Source of the DNA: a candidate division WOR-3 bacterium
Lineage (GTDB): Bacteria > Hydrothermota > Tepidihabitantia > SM23-42
Direction of reading: 5' to 3'
NCBI GenBank assembly: GCA_011052815.1
Contig: DRIG01000030.1
Location: forward strand, 1 to 41,754
DNA length: 41,754 nt
A program made the position numbers and the translations under genes. Position 1 is the stretch's first letter. Each line of letters starts with the position of its first letter. This document shows, one piece after another, positions 1 to 8,134 of this stretch. The notes under the pieces are model-generated. The model was not told the origin of the DNA. It made no database searches and saw only the letters and a program-made list of their open reading frames with translations.

Positions 1-1
1 G

Positions 2-973
2 CTGGGTGCACTCATTGCGCGTGAGAAACGGGCACGGGTCAGTTTCCCGGGCGGCTGTGCCATCGGTCCGAGACCGATCGATCTTCATATCAAGGGTTTT
101 GAGACACTCGGCGCCAGGATTGAGATCGAAGATGGGTATATCAATGCACGGGTGCGGAGTTTGACCGGAAATGAGGTCAATATTCCTGGTCCCAAAGGTA
201 CCTCGGTCGGTGCTACGATAAATGTTATGATTGCCGCCGCCGGTGCAAAAGGGGAGACCAGAATAACACCCGCCGCCTGTGAGCCTGAGGTCGTGGATGT
301 CGCCAATTTTCTAAAAGCCCTGGGATATGATATTTCAGGGCAGGGAACACATACCATTACGGTCAAAGGTGGAGATTCTTCAGCAGGGGTGCGTTATCGT
401 ATTATCCCGGATCGTATTGAAGCCGGTACTTTTGCCGTTGCCGGTGCAATCACCCGGGGTAAGATAACCATCAAAGACTGCGAGCCCGGCCATCTGACAA
501 GCGTGCTCGACAAACTCAGCGAGATCGGTGTTGGTATTGAAACAGGCGAGAAGTATGTTGTCGTCGACGGAGTTCAAAAGATGCACGCCGCTGATATATT
601 TGTAGCTCCTTATCCCGGTTTTCCTACTGATATGCAATCGCAATTTATGGCGCTTTTTTCGATCGTGCCGGGCACCAGTACAATCAAAGAGACGATATTT
701 GAAAATCGCTTTATGCAGGCGGTGGAGTTGATGAGGATGGGAGCAAAGATTACCATTGAAGGGGATACTGCGGTCATTAAGGGTGTAAAAAAATTGTCCG
801 GAGCCACACTTATGGCGTCGGATTTGCGTGCTTCCGCGGCTCTGGTGTTGGCAGGCCTTATCGCTTCAGGTAAGACAATCGTCCGACGGATCTATCATCT
901 TGACCGCGGTTATGAAAAATTTGAGCATAAGTTGCGTCGTTTAGGCGCAAGAATCAAGAGACAGAATGAATGA
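2..973 (+). CDS. murA: UDP-N-acetylglucosamine 1-carboxyvinyltransferase (MurA), 5' end missing
   Basis: MurA transfers enolpyruvate from PEP to UDP-GlcNAc, the first committed step of peptidoglycan synthesis in the cytoplasm. The reading frame is open from base 2, so the N-terminal part (about 100 residues of the usual ~420) lies outside the window. The motif PGGCAIGPRPIDLH is seen near the start; its Cys (codon 56-58) is the equivalent of the catalytic Cys115 of E. coli MurA. The C-terminal half keeps the family pattern, including AGTFAVAGAI, PTDMQSQFMAL, ENRFMQAVELMRMGAKI and DLRASAALVLAGL. An ATG at 152 would leave out the catalytic Cys and is not the real start. The TGA stop overlaps the ATG of ispG (ATGA at 970-973), so the two are translationally coupled. 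Confidence 0.95.
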   Translation: MGALIAREKRARVSFPGGCAIGPRPIDLHIKGFETLGARIEIEDGYINARVRSLTGNEVNIPGPKGTSVGATINVMIAAAGAKGETRITPAACEPEVVDVANFLKALGYDISGQGTHTITVKGGDSSAGVRYRIIPDRIEAGTFAVAGAITRGKITIKDCEPGHLTSVLDKLSEIGVGIETGEKYVVVDGVQKMHAADIFVAPYPGFPTDMQSQFMALFSIVPGTSTIKETIFENRFMQAVELMRMGAKITIEGDTAVIKGVKKLSGATLMASDLRASAALVLAGLIASGKTIVRRIYHLDRGYEKFEHKLRRLGARIKRQNE

Positions 974-2028
974 GAAGGACGAAAAAGGTTGTAAAAGTTG
1001 GTGATTTGAAGATCGGAGGTGATTCTCCGATCGTCGTACAATCGATGACCAAGACGAAAACACGTGATACAAAAGCGACGATCAGACAGATCAGGAGGCT
1101 TGAAAAAGCCGGTTGTGAAATGGTGCGGTTGGCGGTTGTAAATCGAGACGACGCCGCCGGCCTCAAGGTGGTGAAGCAGGCGGTATCCATTCCTCTTATA
1201 GCCGATATACATTTTGATTATCGCCTCGCATTGGCGGCGATCGCCGCCGGAGTGGACAAGGTTCGGATAAATCCGGGCAATATAGGTGAATCATGGAAAG
1301 TATACGAGATAATCAAAAGCGCAAAGGACAGCGGTATTCCCATCAGAATCGGGGTGAATTCCGGATCCATACCACAACCGATTCTCAAAAAATACGGTCA
1401 TCCTGAACCGCGGGCCGTTATTGAAGCGGTCCGGAAAATGGTCGATCTTTTCCGCAAAAAGGATTTTGATGATATTGTTCTTTCAGCAAAAGCCGCGGAC
1501 GTGAGAGATACGATAGCCGTCTATCAGAGATTGAGTGAAGAATTCGACTATCCGTTGCACATCGGAATCACCGAGGCGGGTTTGCCGTTCCGCGGTGGTA
1601 TAAAGAGCGCCGTCGGGTTGGGTATTTTGCTCAATGAAGGTATCGGTGATACGATTCGTATCTCTTTGACCGCGGATCCCACTGTGGAGGTGGCTGCCGC
1701 CTATGAAATACTGAATGCCTTGGGACTCCGACGCCACGGGCCGGTGTTGATAAGCTGCCCCACCTGCGGTAGGTGTGAGGTCGACCTTGATAAGATTGCA
1801 CGCAGTGTTGAAAATAGATTGAAAAGATACAGCAACTTTATGAAGGTTGCGGTTATGGGTTGTGTTGTGAACGGCCCGGGTGAGGCACGTGAGGCCGATT
1901 TCGGAATCGCCTGCGGTAAAGGCCGCGGCGTGGTATTTGTCAAAGGAAAAGAAGTGAAGCGCTCCCATGAGAATGGACTTGTGGAGGCTTTGTTCGAGGT
2001 GATCGATGAGAACATTGATAATCGATAA
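970..2028 (+). CDS. ispG: 4-hydroxy-3-methylbut-2-enyl diphosphate synthase (IspG/GcpE)
   Basis: IspG makes HMBPP from MEcPP, the penultimate step of the MEP isoprenoid pathway, using a [4Fe-4S] cluster. The protein is 352 aa, the normal length for the bacterial short form. The N-terminal TIM-barrel shows VVQSMTKTKTRDT, PLIADIHFDYRLAL and DKVRINPGNIG. The C-terminal cluster domain has CPTCGRC (C263, C266) and MGCVVNGPGEA (C298), the three expected cluster ligands. Its start codon overlaps the murA stop, and its 3' end overlaps the next gene by 23 bp, so it sits inside a compact operon with murA. Confidence 0.96.
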   Translation: MRRTKKVVKVGDLKIGGDSPIVVQSMTKTKTRDTKATIRQIRRLEKAGCEMVRLAVVNRDDAAGLKVVKQAVSIPLIADIHFDYRLALAAIAAGVDKVRINPGNIGESWKVYEIIKSAKDSGIPIRIGVNSGSIPQPILKKYGHPEPRAVIEAVRKMVDLFRKKDFDDIVLSAKAADVRDTIAVYQRLSEEFDYPLHIGITEAGLPFRGGIKSAVGLGILLNEGIGDTIRISLTADPTVEVAAAYEILNALGLRRHGPVLISCPTCGRCEVDLDKIARSVENRLKRYSNFMKVAVMGCVVNGPGEAREADFGIACGKGRGVVFVKGKEVKRSHENGLVEALFEVIDENIDNR

Positions 2029-2611
2029 CTATGCACCCAATTCTCCCCAAATAGAACACCTTTATAATGTAATAAAGGATGTAACGGTCCATACTGTTGA
2101 GGTGATAGATTACAGTACACTCAGCCGCAGCGAGGAGTTCAAGAATTTCGATATCATCATCCTTTCCGGCTCACAGCGGAAACTTGCCGAGCCGGGGGTT
2201 TTTGAGGCTTATGCTGTGGAAGCCGAGATTATCAAGGCGACGGAGAAACCCCTGCTCGGGATTTGTTTCGGTCATCAACTCCTTGGTATGGCGTTCGGTG
2301 AGCCGGTCAAGTCATCCGGAAAGATGCTGGAAGGATATTATATGGTGAGACGTCTCGTCGATGACGAAATTTTTGAGGGGCTGGGTGAGAAGTTTCTGGT
2401 TATGGAATCTCATGAAGAATATATCCAGTCGGCGCCCTATGATTTTGTAAAACTCGCCGAGTCACCGAATTGTCCTGTCGAAGTGATAAAGCACCGCATC
2501 TTACCGAAATACGGTGTGCAGTTTCATCCAGAGCGTTTCGATGACAAACATCCGGCCGGGATTGTTATTCTGGAGAACTTCTTCAAATTGGCAACCTGGT
2601 ATATAAAATAA
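2006..2611 (+). CDS. class I glutamine amidotransferase (GMP-synthase-type GATase domain)
   Basis: This 201-aa protein is a free-standing triad glutamine amidotransferase domain that would release ammonia from glutamine for a partner synthase. The nucleophile elbow GICFGHQ carries Cys87, and the QFHPE motif supplies His174 and Glu176, so the triad is complete. It resembles the amidase half of GMP synthase (GuaA) and related free GATases; no synthetase domain is fused or adjacent, so the acceptor reaction is unknown. The ATG at 2006 lies inside ispG and has a GAGGTG Shine-Dalgarno site at about 1996-2001. It is probably co-transcribed with ispG and the following peptidase. Confidence 0.85.
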   Translation: MRTLIIDNYAPNSPQIEHLYNVIKDVTVHTVEVIDYSTLSRSEEFKNFDIIILSGSQRKLAEPGVFEAYAVEAEIIKATEKPLLGICFGHQLLGMAFGEPVKSSGKMLEGYYMVRRLVDDEIFEGLGEKFLVMESHEEYIQSAPYDFVKLAESPNCPVEVIKHRILPKYGVQFHPERFDDKHPAGIVILENFFKLATWYIK

Positions 2612-2657
2612 TGACGGAGATTGTAGAGTTTTTGTATGTTTGCTGAAAAGGAGTGTA

Positions 2658-3878
2658 ATGAAGAAAGATATTGATAAATTAATGAAGAAAAAGAAGATAG
2701 ATGTTATTTACGCCGAAGGCGGTCCAAGTAAGGATGCAAACTTATATTATCTCCTTAACGGAGTAAAGGTCTTCTGCCGTTATATAAAAAAACAGGGGCG
2801 GAAACCCTATCTTATCCATTCGACGATTGAACGTGAAGTCGCGGAGAAGACCGGTTATCGTTTGATTAATATGAACAGATACAATCTGAAGCGGATATTT
2901 GATCGCTACAAAGATTTGAACAGAGCAAAGGCGGCTTTGACGAATGAAATTTTCAACGATTTAAAAATAAAGGGGAATGTCGTTTTCTACGGCAGTATGC
3001 AGCTGGGTACTGCTTATAATTATCTTCGGGAACTCCGCAGGCTCAACAAAAAAATCAAGCCGCATTACGAACCAGAAAAAGACTTGATCACCCTCGCCCG
3101 TGAGACCAAAGACAAAGAAGAGGTTGCACGTATCAAAAAGGCGGGGCGGGTTGTGGCTCAATCATTCAAGAGTCTCCTGGATTATGTCCGGACTTTGAAA
3201 ATCAGAAACAACGCCATCTGGAAGAGTCGAACCAGTAAATTGCTTATCGGTGATCTCCGCGCCATGCTGCAGAGAACATTATTTGAAAAAGGATATGTAA
3301 ACTCAGCGGGTATAATCGTAGCTCAGGGAAGAGATGCGGGTGTTCCTCACAACGCCGGCAATGACCGTGAGGTGGTCAGACCGGGTAAGACGATTGTTTT
3401 TGACATCTTTCCCCAGGAACTCGGCGGCGGTTATTTTTTCGACTTTACACGTACTGTTTGTTTCGGCTATGCTTCCAAAAAGTTGAAGAAGATATATAAG
3501 ACGGTCAGGGATGCGCAGGACTATGTGGTAAGTATGTTGAAGGTGGGGAAGAGGACCGTGGAGATAGAAAGGTCGCTCTGCAGATTTTTCGAGAAGAACG
3601 GGCATCCTACTTTTTTGACTTCACCGAAGATTCAGTCCGGATACTGTCATTCCCTGGGGCATGGTTTGGGACTTAATGTGCACGAAACCCCCACTTTCGG
3701 GTTGTTCACGACCAACAAAGACAGGATCAGTCGTGGTCATGTTTTTACTGTTGAGCCGGGTCTGTACTATCCTGACGAAGGATTCGGTATAAGACTCGAA
3801 GACGTTATCTATATCGACGGCAGAGGCAGGGTGGTGAACCTGACCCGTACGGCGAGGAGGTTTGTCATCGAAATGTGA
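2658..3878 (+). CDS. M24 family Xaa-Pro aminopeptidase-like metallopeptidase
   Basis: A pita-bread-fold aminopeptidase of about 406 aa, predicted to cleave Xaa-Pro N-termini with two metal ions. An N-terminal creatinase-like domain (about 1-145) precedes the catalytic domain. All five metal ligands are visible: D249 (VFDIFP), D262 (FFDFTR), H335 (SLGHGLGL), E366 (TVEPGLY) and E381 (RLEDV). I place the start at ATG 2658, preceded by AAAAGGAG at 2646-2653, rather than the TTG at 2640, which lies upstream of this ribosome site. The TGA stop overlaps the GTG start of the recombinase gene. Confidence 0.9.
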   Translation: MKKDIDKLMKKKKIDVIYAEGGPSKDANLYYLLNGVKVFCRYIKKQGRKPYLIHSTIEREVAEKTGYRLINMNRYNLKRIFDRYKDLNRAKAALTNEIFNDLKIKGNVVFYGSMQLGTAYNYLRELRRLNKKIKPHYEPEKDLITLARETKDKEEVARIKKAGRVVAQSFKSLLDYVRTLKIRNNAIWKSRTSKLLIGDLRAMLQRTLFEKGYVNSAGIIVAQGRDAGVPHNAGNDREVVRPGKTIVFDIFPQELGGGYFFDFTRTVCFGYASKKLKKIYKTVRDAQDYVVSMLKVGKRTVEIERSLCRFFEKNGHPTFLTSPKIQSGYCHSLGHGLGLNVHETPTFGLFTTNKDRISRGHVFTVEPGLYYPDEGFGIRLEDVIYIDGRGRVVNLTRTARRFVIEM

Positions 3879-4765
3879 ACGTACTGAGTCGGCAACTGCA
3901 GGAGTTCGAAAATTTTCTGATTTCAGAGGGCGATGAATTAAATACAGTCCGTTCATATCTATACGACCTTAAACAACTGGAACAATTCCTGCAACAAAGG
4001 AAGAAGAGTCTCACCGACGGTTCCACTGAAGATCTGCGTGATTTCATCCACGGCCTTTTTGATTTACGGTTATCACCTGCATCCATCAACCGTAAGATTT
4101 CCAGTATCAAGACATTTTACAGATTTCTCGTTTTTCAGAAAAGAATAGGATTTGACCCGGCGTCTGACCTGGAGCTGCTTAAGACAGGCAGAAAACTTCC
4201 TGCTTTTATGTCGATCGAAGAGGTCACCGCGATCATCGAGGCTGCTGATGATAAGAGCCCTGCGGGTCTGCGGGACCGTGCATGTCTGGAATTATTGTAT
4301 GGAGCGGGTTTGAGAATCTCAGAACTTCTGGGATTAAAGATTAAAGATATAGACAGGGAAAATGATCTGCTCAGTATCATCGGGAAGGGGAATAAACAGC
4401 GGATTGTCCCTATCGGTAAGAAGGCGCTCAGGGCGATTGATGAATATCTTGCAAAAGGCAGGGGAGAGATTCTCAAAAAAAGGAGTTCTCCGTTTCTCAT
4501 CTTAAATATGCGCGGTCAGAGGCTTTCACGAATGGGATTTTTAAAGATACTGCGGAAATATCGGATCAAGTCAGGAGTGAAGAAACGGGTGACCCCCCAT
4601 ATGTTCCGGCACAGTTTCGCCACCCATCTTTTGGAAGCCGGCGCGGATTTACGTGTTGTCCAGGAGCTTCTCGGCCACTCGGATATTTCAACAACCCAGA
4701 TCTACACACATATCGACCGTGAATATTTAAAAGAGATATACAGAGAACACCATCCCCGAGCGTAA
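3875..4765 (+). CDS. tyrosine recombinase of the XerC/XerD type
   Basis: A 296-aa site-specific recombinase of the Xer family, which resolves chromosome dimers at dif sites together with FtsK. The N-terminal SAM-like core-binding domain (about 1-90) is followed by the catalytic domain. The full active-site set is seen: R147 (GAGLRISELLG), K171 (GKGNKQR), H242 and R245 (PHMFRHSFATHLL), H268 (LLGHSDI) and the nucleophile Y277 (TQIYTHI). The GTG start overlaps the preceding TGA stop (GTGA), so translation is probably coupled. Length, completeness and housekeeping context argue for a chromosomal Xer protein and not a phage or integron integrase; XerC and XerD cannot be told apart from sequence alone. 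Confidence 0.9.
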   Translation: MNVLSRQLQEFENFLISEGDELNTVRSYLYDLKQLEQFLQQRKKSLTDGSTEDLRDFIHGLFDLRLSPASINRKISSIKTFYRFLVFQKRIGFDPASDLELLKTGRKLPAFMSIEEVTAIIEAADDKSPAGLRDRACLELLYGAGLRISELLGLKIKDIDRENDLLSIIGKGNKQRIVPIGKKALRAIDEYLAKGRGEILKKRSSPFLILNMRGQRLSRMGFLKILRKYRIKSGVKKRVTPHMFRHSFATHLLEAGADLRVVQELLGHSDISTTQIYTHIDREYLKEIYREHHPRA

Positions 4766-4823
4766 GCCCCTGGGGTCAAATCTTCTTTGAACTTCAATTT
4801 AAGCGTCGTAAATACAATAGGTG

Positions 4824-4851
4824 TTGACAATTTTGAATTTCAGGCTATAAT
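4824..4851 (+). promoter_or_regulatory. sigma70-type promoter for tRNA-Gly
   Basis: A consensus -35 TTGACA (4824-4829) and -10 TATAAT (4846-4851) with a 16-nt spacer end 15 nt before the tRNA-Gly gene. The tRNA-Cys downstream could be served by the same transcript. Confidence 0.85.
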
Positions 4852-4866
4852 ACAGTGGTTTAGGCT

Positions 4867-4938
4867 GCGGGAGTAGCTCAGTGGTAGAGCGTCACCTTGC
4901 CAAGGTGAGGGTCGCGAGTTCAAATCTCGTCTCCCGCT
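4867..4938 (+). tRNA. tRNA-Gly (anticodon GCC)
   Basis: A cloverleaf is readable by eye. The acceptor stem GCGGGAG (4867-4873) pairs with CTCCCGC (4931-4937), the anticodon loop TTGCCAA carries GCC (4899-4901), and the T-arm is GCGAG-TTCAAAT-CTCGT with one weak end pair. The discriminator is T4938, usual for bacterial tRNA-Gly. CCA is not encoded, so it must be added by a nucleotidyltransferase. Confidence 0.96.
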
Positions 4939-4993
4939 TTTCAATAAACAGACGTAAACAGAAAGAAGAAGCGATTTTTGTTTTTTAAACTGC

Positions 4994-5065
4994 GGCGGCA
5001 TAGCCAAGTAGCAAGGCGGCGGTCTGCAAAACCGCTATTCGCCGGTGCAAATCCGGCTGCCGCCT
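4994..5065 (+). tRNA. tRNA-Cys (anticodon GCA)
   Basis: The acceptor stem GGCGGCA (4994-5000) pairs with TGCCGCC (5058-5064), the anticodon loop CTGCAAA carries GCA (5026-5028), and the T-arm is CCGG-TGCAAAT-CCGG. The discriminator T5065 starts a run of seven T residues, so the tRNA end probably doubles as a transcription stop. CCA is not encoded. Confidence 0.96.
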
Positions 5066-5084
5066 TTTTTTATTCATAAAAGCC

Positions 5085-5112
5085 TTGACATTTCAATAAT
5101 TGTCTCTATACT
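5085..5112 (+). promoter_or_regulatory. promoter of the small membrane protein gene
   Basis: TTGACA (5085-5090) and TATACT (5107-5112) are separated by 16 nt. Predicted transcription start is near 5119, exactly at the left arm of a perfect palindrome (5117-5145), so the palindrome is either an operator or a 5'-terminal RNA hairpin. Confidence 0.75.
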
Positions 5113-5116
5113 TTAG

Positions 5117-5145
5117 ATAAAGATACCTGCTGCAGGTATCTTTAT
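5117..5145. promoter_or_regulatory. perfect 14-bp inverted repeat at the predicted +1
   Basis: Arms ATAAAGATACCTGC (5117-5130) and its exact reverse complement (5132-5145) flank a single central T. A one-base centre is too short for an RNA loop without opening pairs, and dyads of this kind are typical of dimeric repressor operators. An RNA hairpin protecting the 5' end is the alternative. Confidence 0.7.
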
Positions 5146-5189
5146 ATTATATATTCATATACCAGATTGTCAGAAAGGAGGTGAAAAGT

Positions 5190-5558
5190 ATGGAAGGTGG
5201 TTATCAACAGTTAGAGCCGGGCGTCACTGCGGCATTTATGATAGTCTATTTCATTATCATTGCTGTATTCTATATTTATATGGCGATATGTTTGCAGACG
5301 ATAGCCAAAAAGACGAATACAGATAATGGCTGGTTCGCCTGGATTCCGATTCTCAATGTTATCCTGATGCTGATGATTGCCAAAAAACCTTTATGGTGGT
5401 TCATCCTTATTCTCATTCCGATCGTCAATATAGTCATCAGTATCATTGTATGGATGGCGATAGCTGAGGCACGCGGTAAACCGAATTGGCTGGGTATATT
5501 GATGATCATACCGATTGCCAATATTATCATCCCCGGGTACCTGGCGTTCTCAGAATAG
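5190..5558 (+). CDS. small multi-pass membrane protein, DUF5684-like
   Basis: A 122-aa protein with four hydrophobic segments (about 12-35, 50-64, 70-92 and 99-118) and almost no soluble part, so an integral inner-membrane protein. The pattern of W-F-A-W-I-P-I-L-N, then K-K-P-L-W-W and G-K-P-N-W-L-G-I-L is what I know from the DUF5684 family, often labelled signal peptidase I-like or hypothetical; no function is established. The ATG at 5190 is chosen because AAAGGAGGTG (5175-5184) sits six bases upstream; the GTG at 5181 is part of that ribosome site. The gene stands alone between its own promoter and a terminator. Confidence 0.75.
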   Translation: MEGGYQQLEPGVTAAFMIVYFIIIAVFYIYMAICLQTIAKKTNTDNGWFAWIPILNVILMLMIAKKPLWWFILILIPIVNIVISIIVWMAIAEARGKPNWLGILMIIPIANIIIPGYLAFSE

Positions 5559-5590
5559 AAAGAACGGCAGTTCCGGATTGAGTGTTTTAA

Positions 5591-5639
5591 AAGTTTCAGC
5601 TCCTGATATCTATATAAATATCAGGAGCTGAACTTTTTT
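5591..5639 (+). terminator. rho-independent terminator of the membrane protein gene
   Basis: A 15-bp stem (CAGCTCCTGATAT pairs with ATATCAGGAGCTG, extended by TT/AA) with an 8-nt loop is followed by TTTTTT at 5634-5639. The other strand gives AACTTTTAAAAC after the stem, so it may also stop the oligopeptidase transcript coming from the right. Confidence 0.85.
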
Positions 5640-5654
5640 CGGTCGAGGGGTTGC

Positions 5655-7796
5655 TTATCTCATACCGAGCACATAGAGGATGAATGCATATTCAAAGGCG
5701 ATTTCTTTCAAAAAATCATAACGGCCTGACGCTCCAAGATGGCCTGTACCCATATTTGTTTTCAGCAACAATAGATTATTGTCTGTTTTAAGCGCACGCA
5801 ATTTTGCGGTCCATTTCGCTGCTTCCCAGTACATAACCCTTGTATCATTCAACCCCGCAGTAATCAGCATATTGGGATAATCCTGCGCAGCGACGTTGTC
5901 ATAGGGCGAATAAGAAATCATATAGTCATAGTACTCTTTTTCATAGGGGTTGCCCCATTCTTCGTACTCGAGCACGGTCAAAGGAAGTGTTGAGTCGAGC
6001 ATGGTATTGATCAGATCAACAAAAGGTACATCTGCAATTGCAATCTTGAAGAGTTCTGGCCGCATATTCACGACCGCACCGATCAATAAGCCGCCGGCAC
6101 TGCCTCCGGAAATGACGAGTTGTTCCGGAGAGGTATATTTTTGTCGGATAAGATGCTCGGCGCAGGCGATGAAATCAGTGAACGTATTCTTTTTATTCAA
6201 CAGTTTACCCTGGTCATACCAGTATCTGCCCATCTCGCCGCCGCCGCGGATATGTGCAATGGCGTAGATGAACCCCCGGTCCAGCAGACTCAGGCGGTTT
6301 GAAGAGAAATAAGGGTCGTAACTGCTGCCGTAGGCTCCATAACCGGCCAGTAAAAGAGGGGCGTTTCCGTTTTTTAAGGTTCCCTTTTTATAGACTATTG
6401 AAATCGGTATTTTTGTACTGTCCGCTGCCACGGCGAAGATCCTTTCTGAAATATACATCGACGGGTCGTATCCTCCGAGTACTTCATACTCTTTTTTCAG
6501 CTCTTTTATTTTTTTATCCATATCATAATCGAAGACAGAGCGGGGTGTTATTAATGAAGTATAGGTAAAACGCAGTTTATTGGTATTGAACTCCCGGTTT
6601 CTGTGGCGCCAGAATGTATAGGTCGGTTCCGGAAAATCGACATAATGGGTTTCCCGGGTTTTCAGATTGATGATGCGTATCTTCTTTAAACCGTTCTGTC
6701 TTTCATAGACCACGAGGTGGTTTTTAAAGACTTCAAATCCTTCAAGCTTTACTGAATCACTGTGCGGGATTACCACTTTCCAGTTCTCCGTCGTCGGAGC
6801 ACTTACCGGCGTTTTCACTAATTTGAAATTTTTCGCGCCGTCGTTGGTGAGAATGAAAAAACTGTCGCCGTGGTGAGCGACATAATACTCTATCTGTGAT
6901 TGACGTCTGCGGATCAATCTGAATGTGTCGGTCGGGGTATCGGCGTTAAGATAATATGCTTCAGATGTGGTATGACTGCCGATGTCAATGATCAGGTAAC
7001 CGCCGCTTTTTGTTCTGTAGATATCCAGCCAGAAGGTGTTGTCTTTCTCAAAATAAACAAGTTTATCATCGCTTACCCCGGTGCCCACCTGATGGCGCAG
7101 GATTTTATAAGGCCTTTTTGCTTCATCCAGGGTGGTGTAAAAAAATGTTTTGTTGTCATTCGCCCAGGCGACCGAATAACCTGTATTGGTTATCGTCTCT
7201 TTATAAATCTTATCGGTTTCCAGATTCTTGATATAGAGCGTGAACTTTTCAGCACCTGTGGTATCAATGGAATACACAAGAAGTTTATGATTCGGGCTGA
7301 CTTCAAATACCCCGAGGTCGAAGTAGTTATGGCCTTGAGCCAGTATGTTCTGATCGAGTAATACCTCTTCTTCAGCATTCATATTTCCTTTTTTCCTGCA
7401 GTAGATGGGATATTGTTTACCTTCTTCAGTACGGGAATAATAGAAATAATCTCCGATTTTTTCCGGTACTGAGAGGTCGGTTTCTTTGATCCGGCTGAGC
7501 ATTTCCCGGTACAGGGTATCCTGGAGCCCTTCTGTCGGTTTCATTACTTTTTCGGTGTATTCATTTTCGGCATTGAGATATTCGAGCACTTCAGGTCTGT
7601 TTTTATTGCGCAACCAGTAATACTCATCGACACGTACCACATTGTGGATGGTGTCTATTCTGGGTATCTTTTCAGCTATCGGCGGTACTATGCTGTCGGG
7701 AATGAAAACCTGACCCGACATCCGATCGGCTAAAGTATAGACTATAATTACTGATAAAAATTTAATGATGTAATGATTGAATTTTCTGCAGTTCAT
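5655..7796 (-). CDS. oligopeptidase B / prolyl oligopeptidase family (S9A) serine peptidase, probably exported
   Basis: A 713-aa S9A peptidase that cleaves short peptides inside a beta-propeller-gated cavity. The N-terminal propeller (about 75-440) precedes an alpha/beta-hydrolase domain. The catalytic triad is S566 (GGSAGG), D651 (LNDTR) and H686 (TGHLGASGR). The stretch around TMLDSTLPLTVLEYEEWGNP, with YMISYSPYDNV close behind, is characteristic of oligopeptidase B (protease II), which prefers cleavage after Arg/Lys. Residues 8-30 are hydrophobic and followed by SGQ, suggesting a signal peptide and a periplasmic location. The promoter at 7803-7830 places transcription start on the ATG itself. 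Confidence 0.9.
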   Translation of the reverse strand: MNCRKFNHYIIKFLSVIIVYTLADRMSGQVFIPDSIVPPIAEKIPRIDTIHNVVRVDEYYWLRNKNRPEVLEYLNAENEYTEKVMKPTEGLQDTLYREMLSRIKETDLSVPEKIGDYFYYSRTEEGKQYPIYCRKKGNMNAEEEVLLDQNILAQGHNYFDLGVFEVSPNHKLLVYSIDTTGAEKFTLYIKNLETDKIYKETITNTGYSVAWANDNKTFFYTTLDEAKRPYKILRHQVGTGVSDDKLVYFEKDNTFWLDIYRTKSGGYLIIDIGSHTTSEAYYLNADTPTDTFRLIRRRQSQIEYYVAHHGDSFFILTNDGAKNFKLVKTPVSAPTTENWKVVIPHSDSVKLEGFEVFKNHLVVYERQNGLKKIRIINLKTRETHYVDFPEPTYTFWRHRNREFNTNKLRFTYTSLITPRSVFDYDMDKKIKELKKEYEVLGGYDPSMYISERIFAVAADSTKIPISIVYKKGTLKNGNAPLLLAGYGAYGSSYDPYFSSNRLSLLDRGFIYAIAHIRGGGEMGRYWYDQGKLLNKKNTFTDFIACAEHLIRQKYTSPEQLVISGGSAGGLLIGAVVNMRPELFKIAIADVPFVDLINTMLDSTLPLTVLEYEEWGNPYEKEYYDYMISYSPYDNVAAQDYPNMLITAGLNDTRVMYWEAAKWTAKLRALKTDNNLLLLKTNMGTGHLGASGRYDFLKEIAFEYAFILYVLGMR

Positions 7797-7802
7797 AAAC
7801 CT

Positions 7803-7830
7803 ATTCTAATCGAGACGGATGGTTTGTCAA
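7803..7830 (-). promoter_or_regulatory. promoter giving a leaderless oligopeptidase mRNA
   Basis: Read on the minus strand, TTGACA (7825-7830) and TAGAAT (7803-7808) have a 16-nt spacer. Only six bases separate the -10 box from the ATG at 7796, so +1 should fall on the A of the start codon. No Shine-Dalgarno site is present. Confidence 0.75.
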
Positions 7831-7842
7831 GCAGAGTAAAAA

Positions 7843-8076
7843 CTGACTCCTTTCCACTTTTTTATCATCCCTCTGCCCGCTCTTTTGTCATTCTGAAGGA
7901 GTCTGCTTTAAGCAGACGGCTGAAGAATCTCAATGACTAATGACTGATAAAGATTCTTCGTTTCACTCAGAATGACAGAGAAAGAAGGCAAACTCAGACG
8001 TTGTCCTGAGTGTAACGAAGGAATGACGGAGAAGAAGGGTCTTCAAATAAAAACGAAAAAAGTGGAGAGGAGTCAG
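7843..8076. repeat. 234-bp inverted-repeat element (MITE-like)
   Basis: The ends are 21-bp terminal inverted repeats, 7843-7863 and 8056-8076, matching at 20 of 21 positions and beginning CTGACTCC. Inside is a second nested inverted repeat: TGTCATTCTGA at 7886-7896 against TCAGAATGACA at 7967-7977, and GAAGAATCT at 7922-7930 against AGATTCTTC at 7951-7959. A small hairpin lies at 7901-7917. A further related TCCTGAGTG...GGAATGAC segment lies at about 8004-8027. No open reading frame is seen. The 8-mer AGTAAAAA lies directly left of the element (7835-7842) and again one base right of it (8078-8085), as a target-site duplication would. This accounts for most of the gap 7797-8134. Confidence 0.7.
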
Positions 8077-8080
8077 AAGT

Positions 8081-8113
8081 AAAAAAAGGAGCGGCATAAG
8101 CCGCTCCTTTTTT
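8081..8113. terminator. bidirectional rho-independent terminator
   Basis: The stem GGAGCGGC (8088-8095) pairs with GCCGCTCC (8100-8107) around an ATAA loop, with seven A on the left (8081-8087) and six T on the right (8108-8113). It can act on both strands and lies just downstream of the minus-strand gene ending at 8135. Confidence 0.9.
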
Positions 8114-8134
8114 ATTAATCAGTTCGTGATTTTT

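Noticed and set aside
3875-4765. Phage or integron integrase
   Set aside because: The recombinase has XerC/D length and motifs, lies in a housekeeping operon and has no attachment-site duplication at the neighbouring tRNAs.
7843-8076. CRISPR array, because of repeated short motifs
   Set aside because: The repeats are inverted and nested, not direct with regular spacers, and no cas gene is present.
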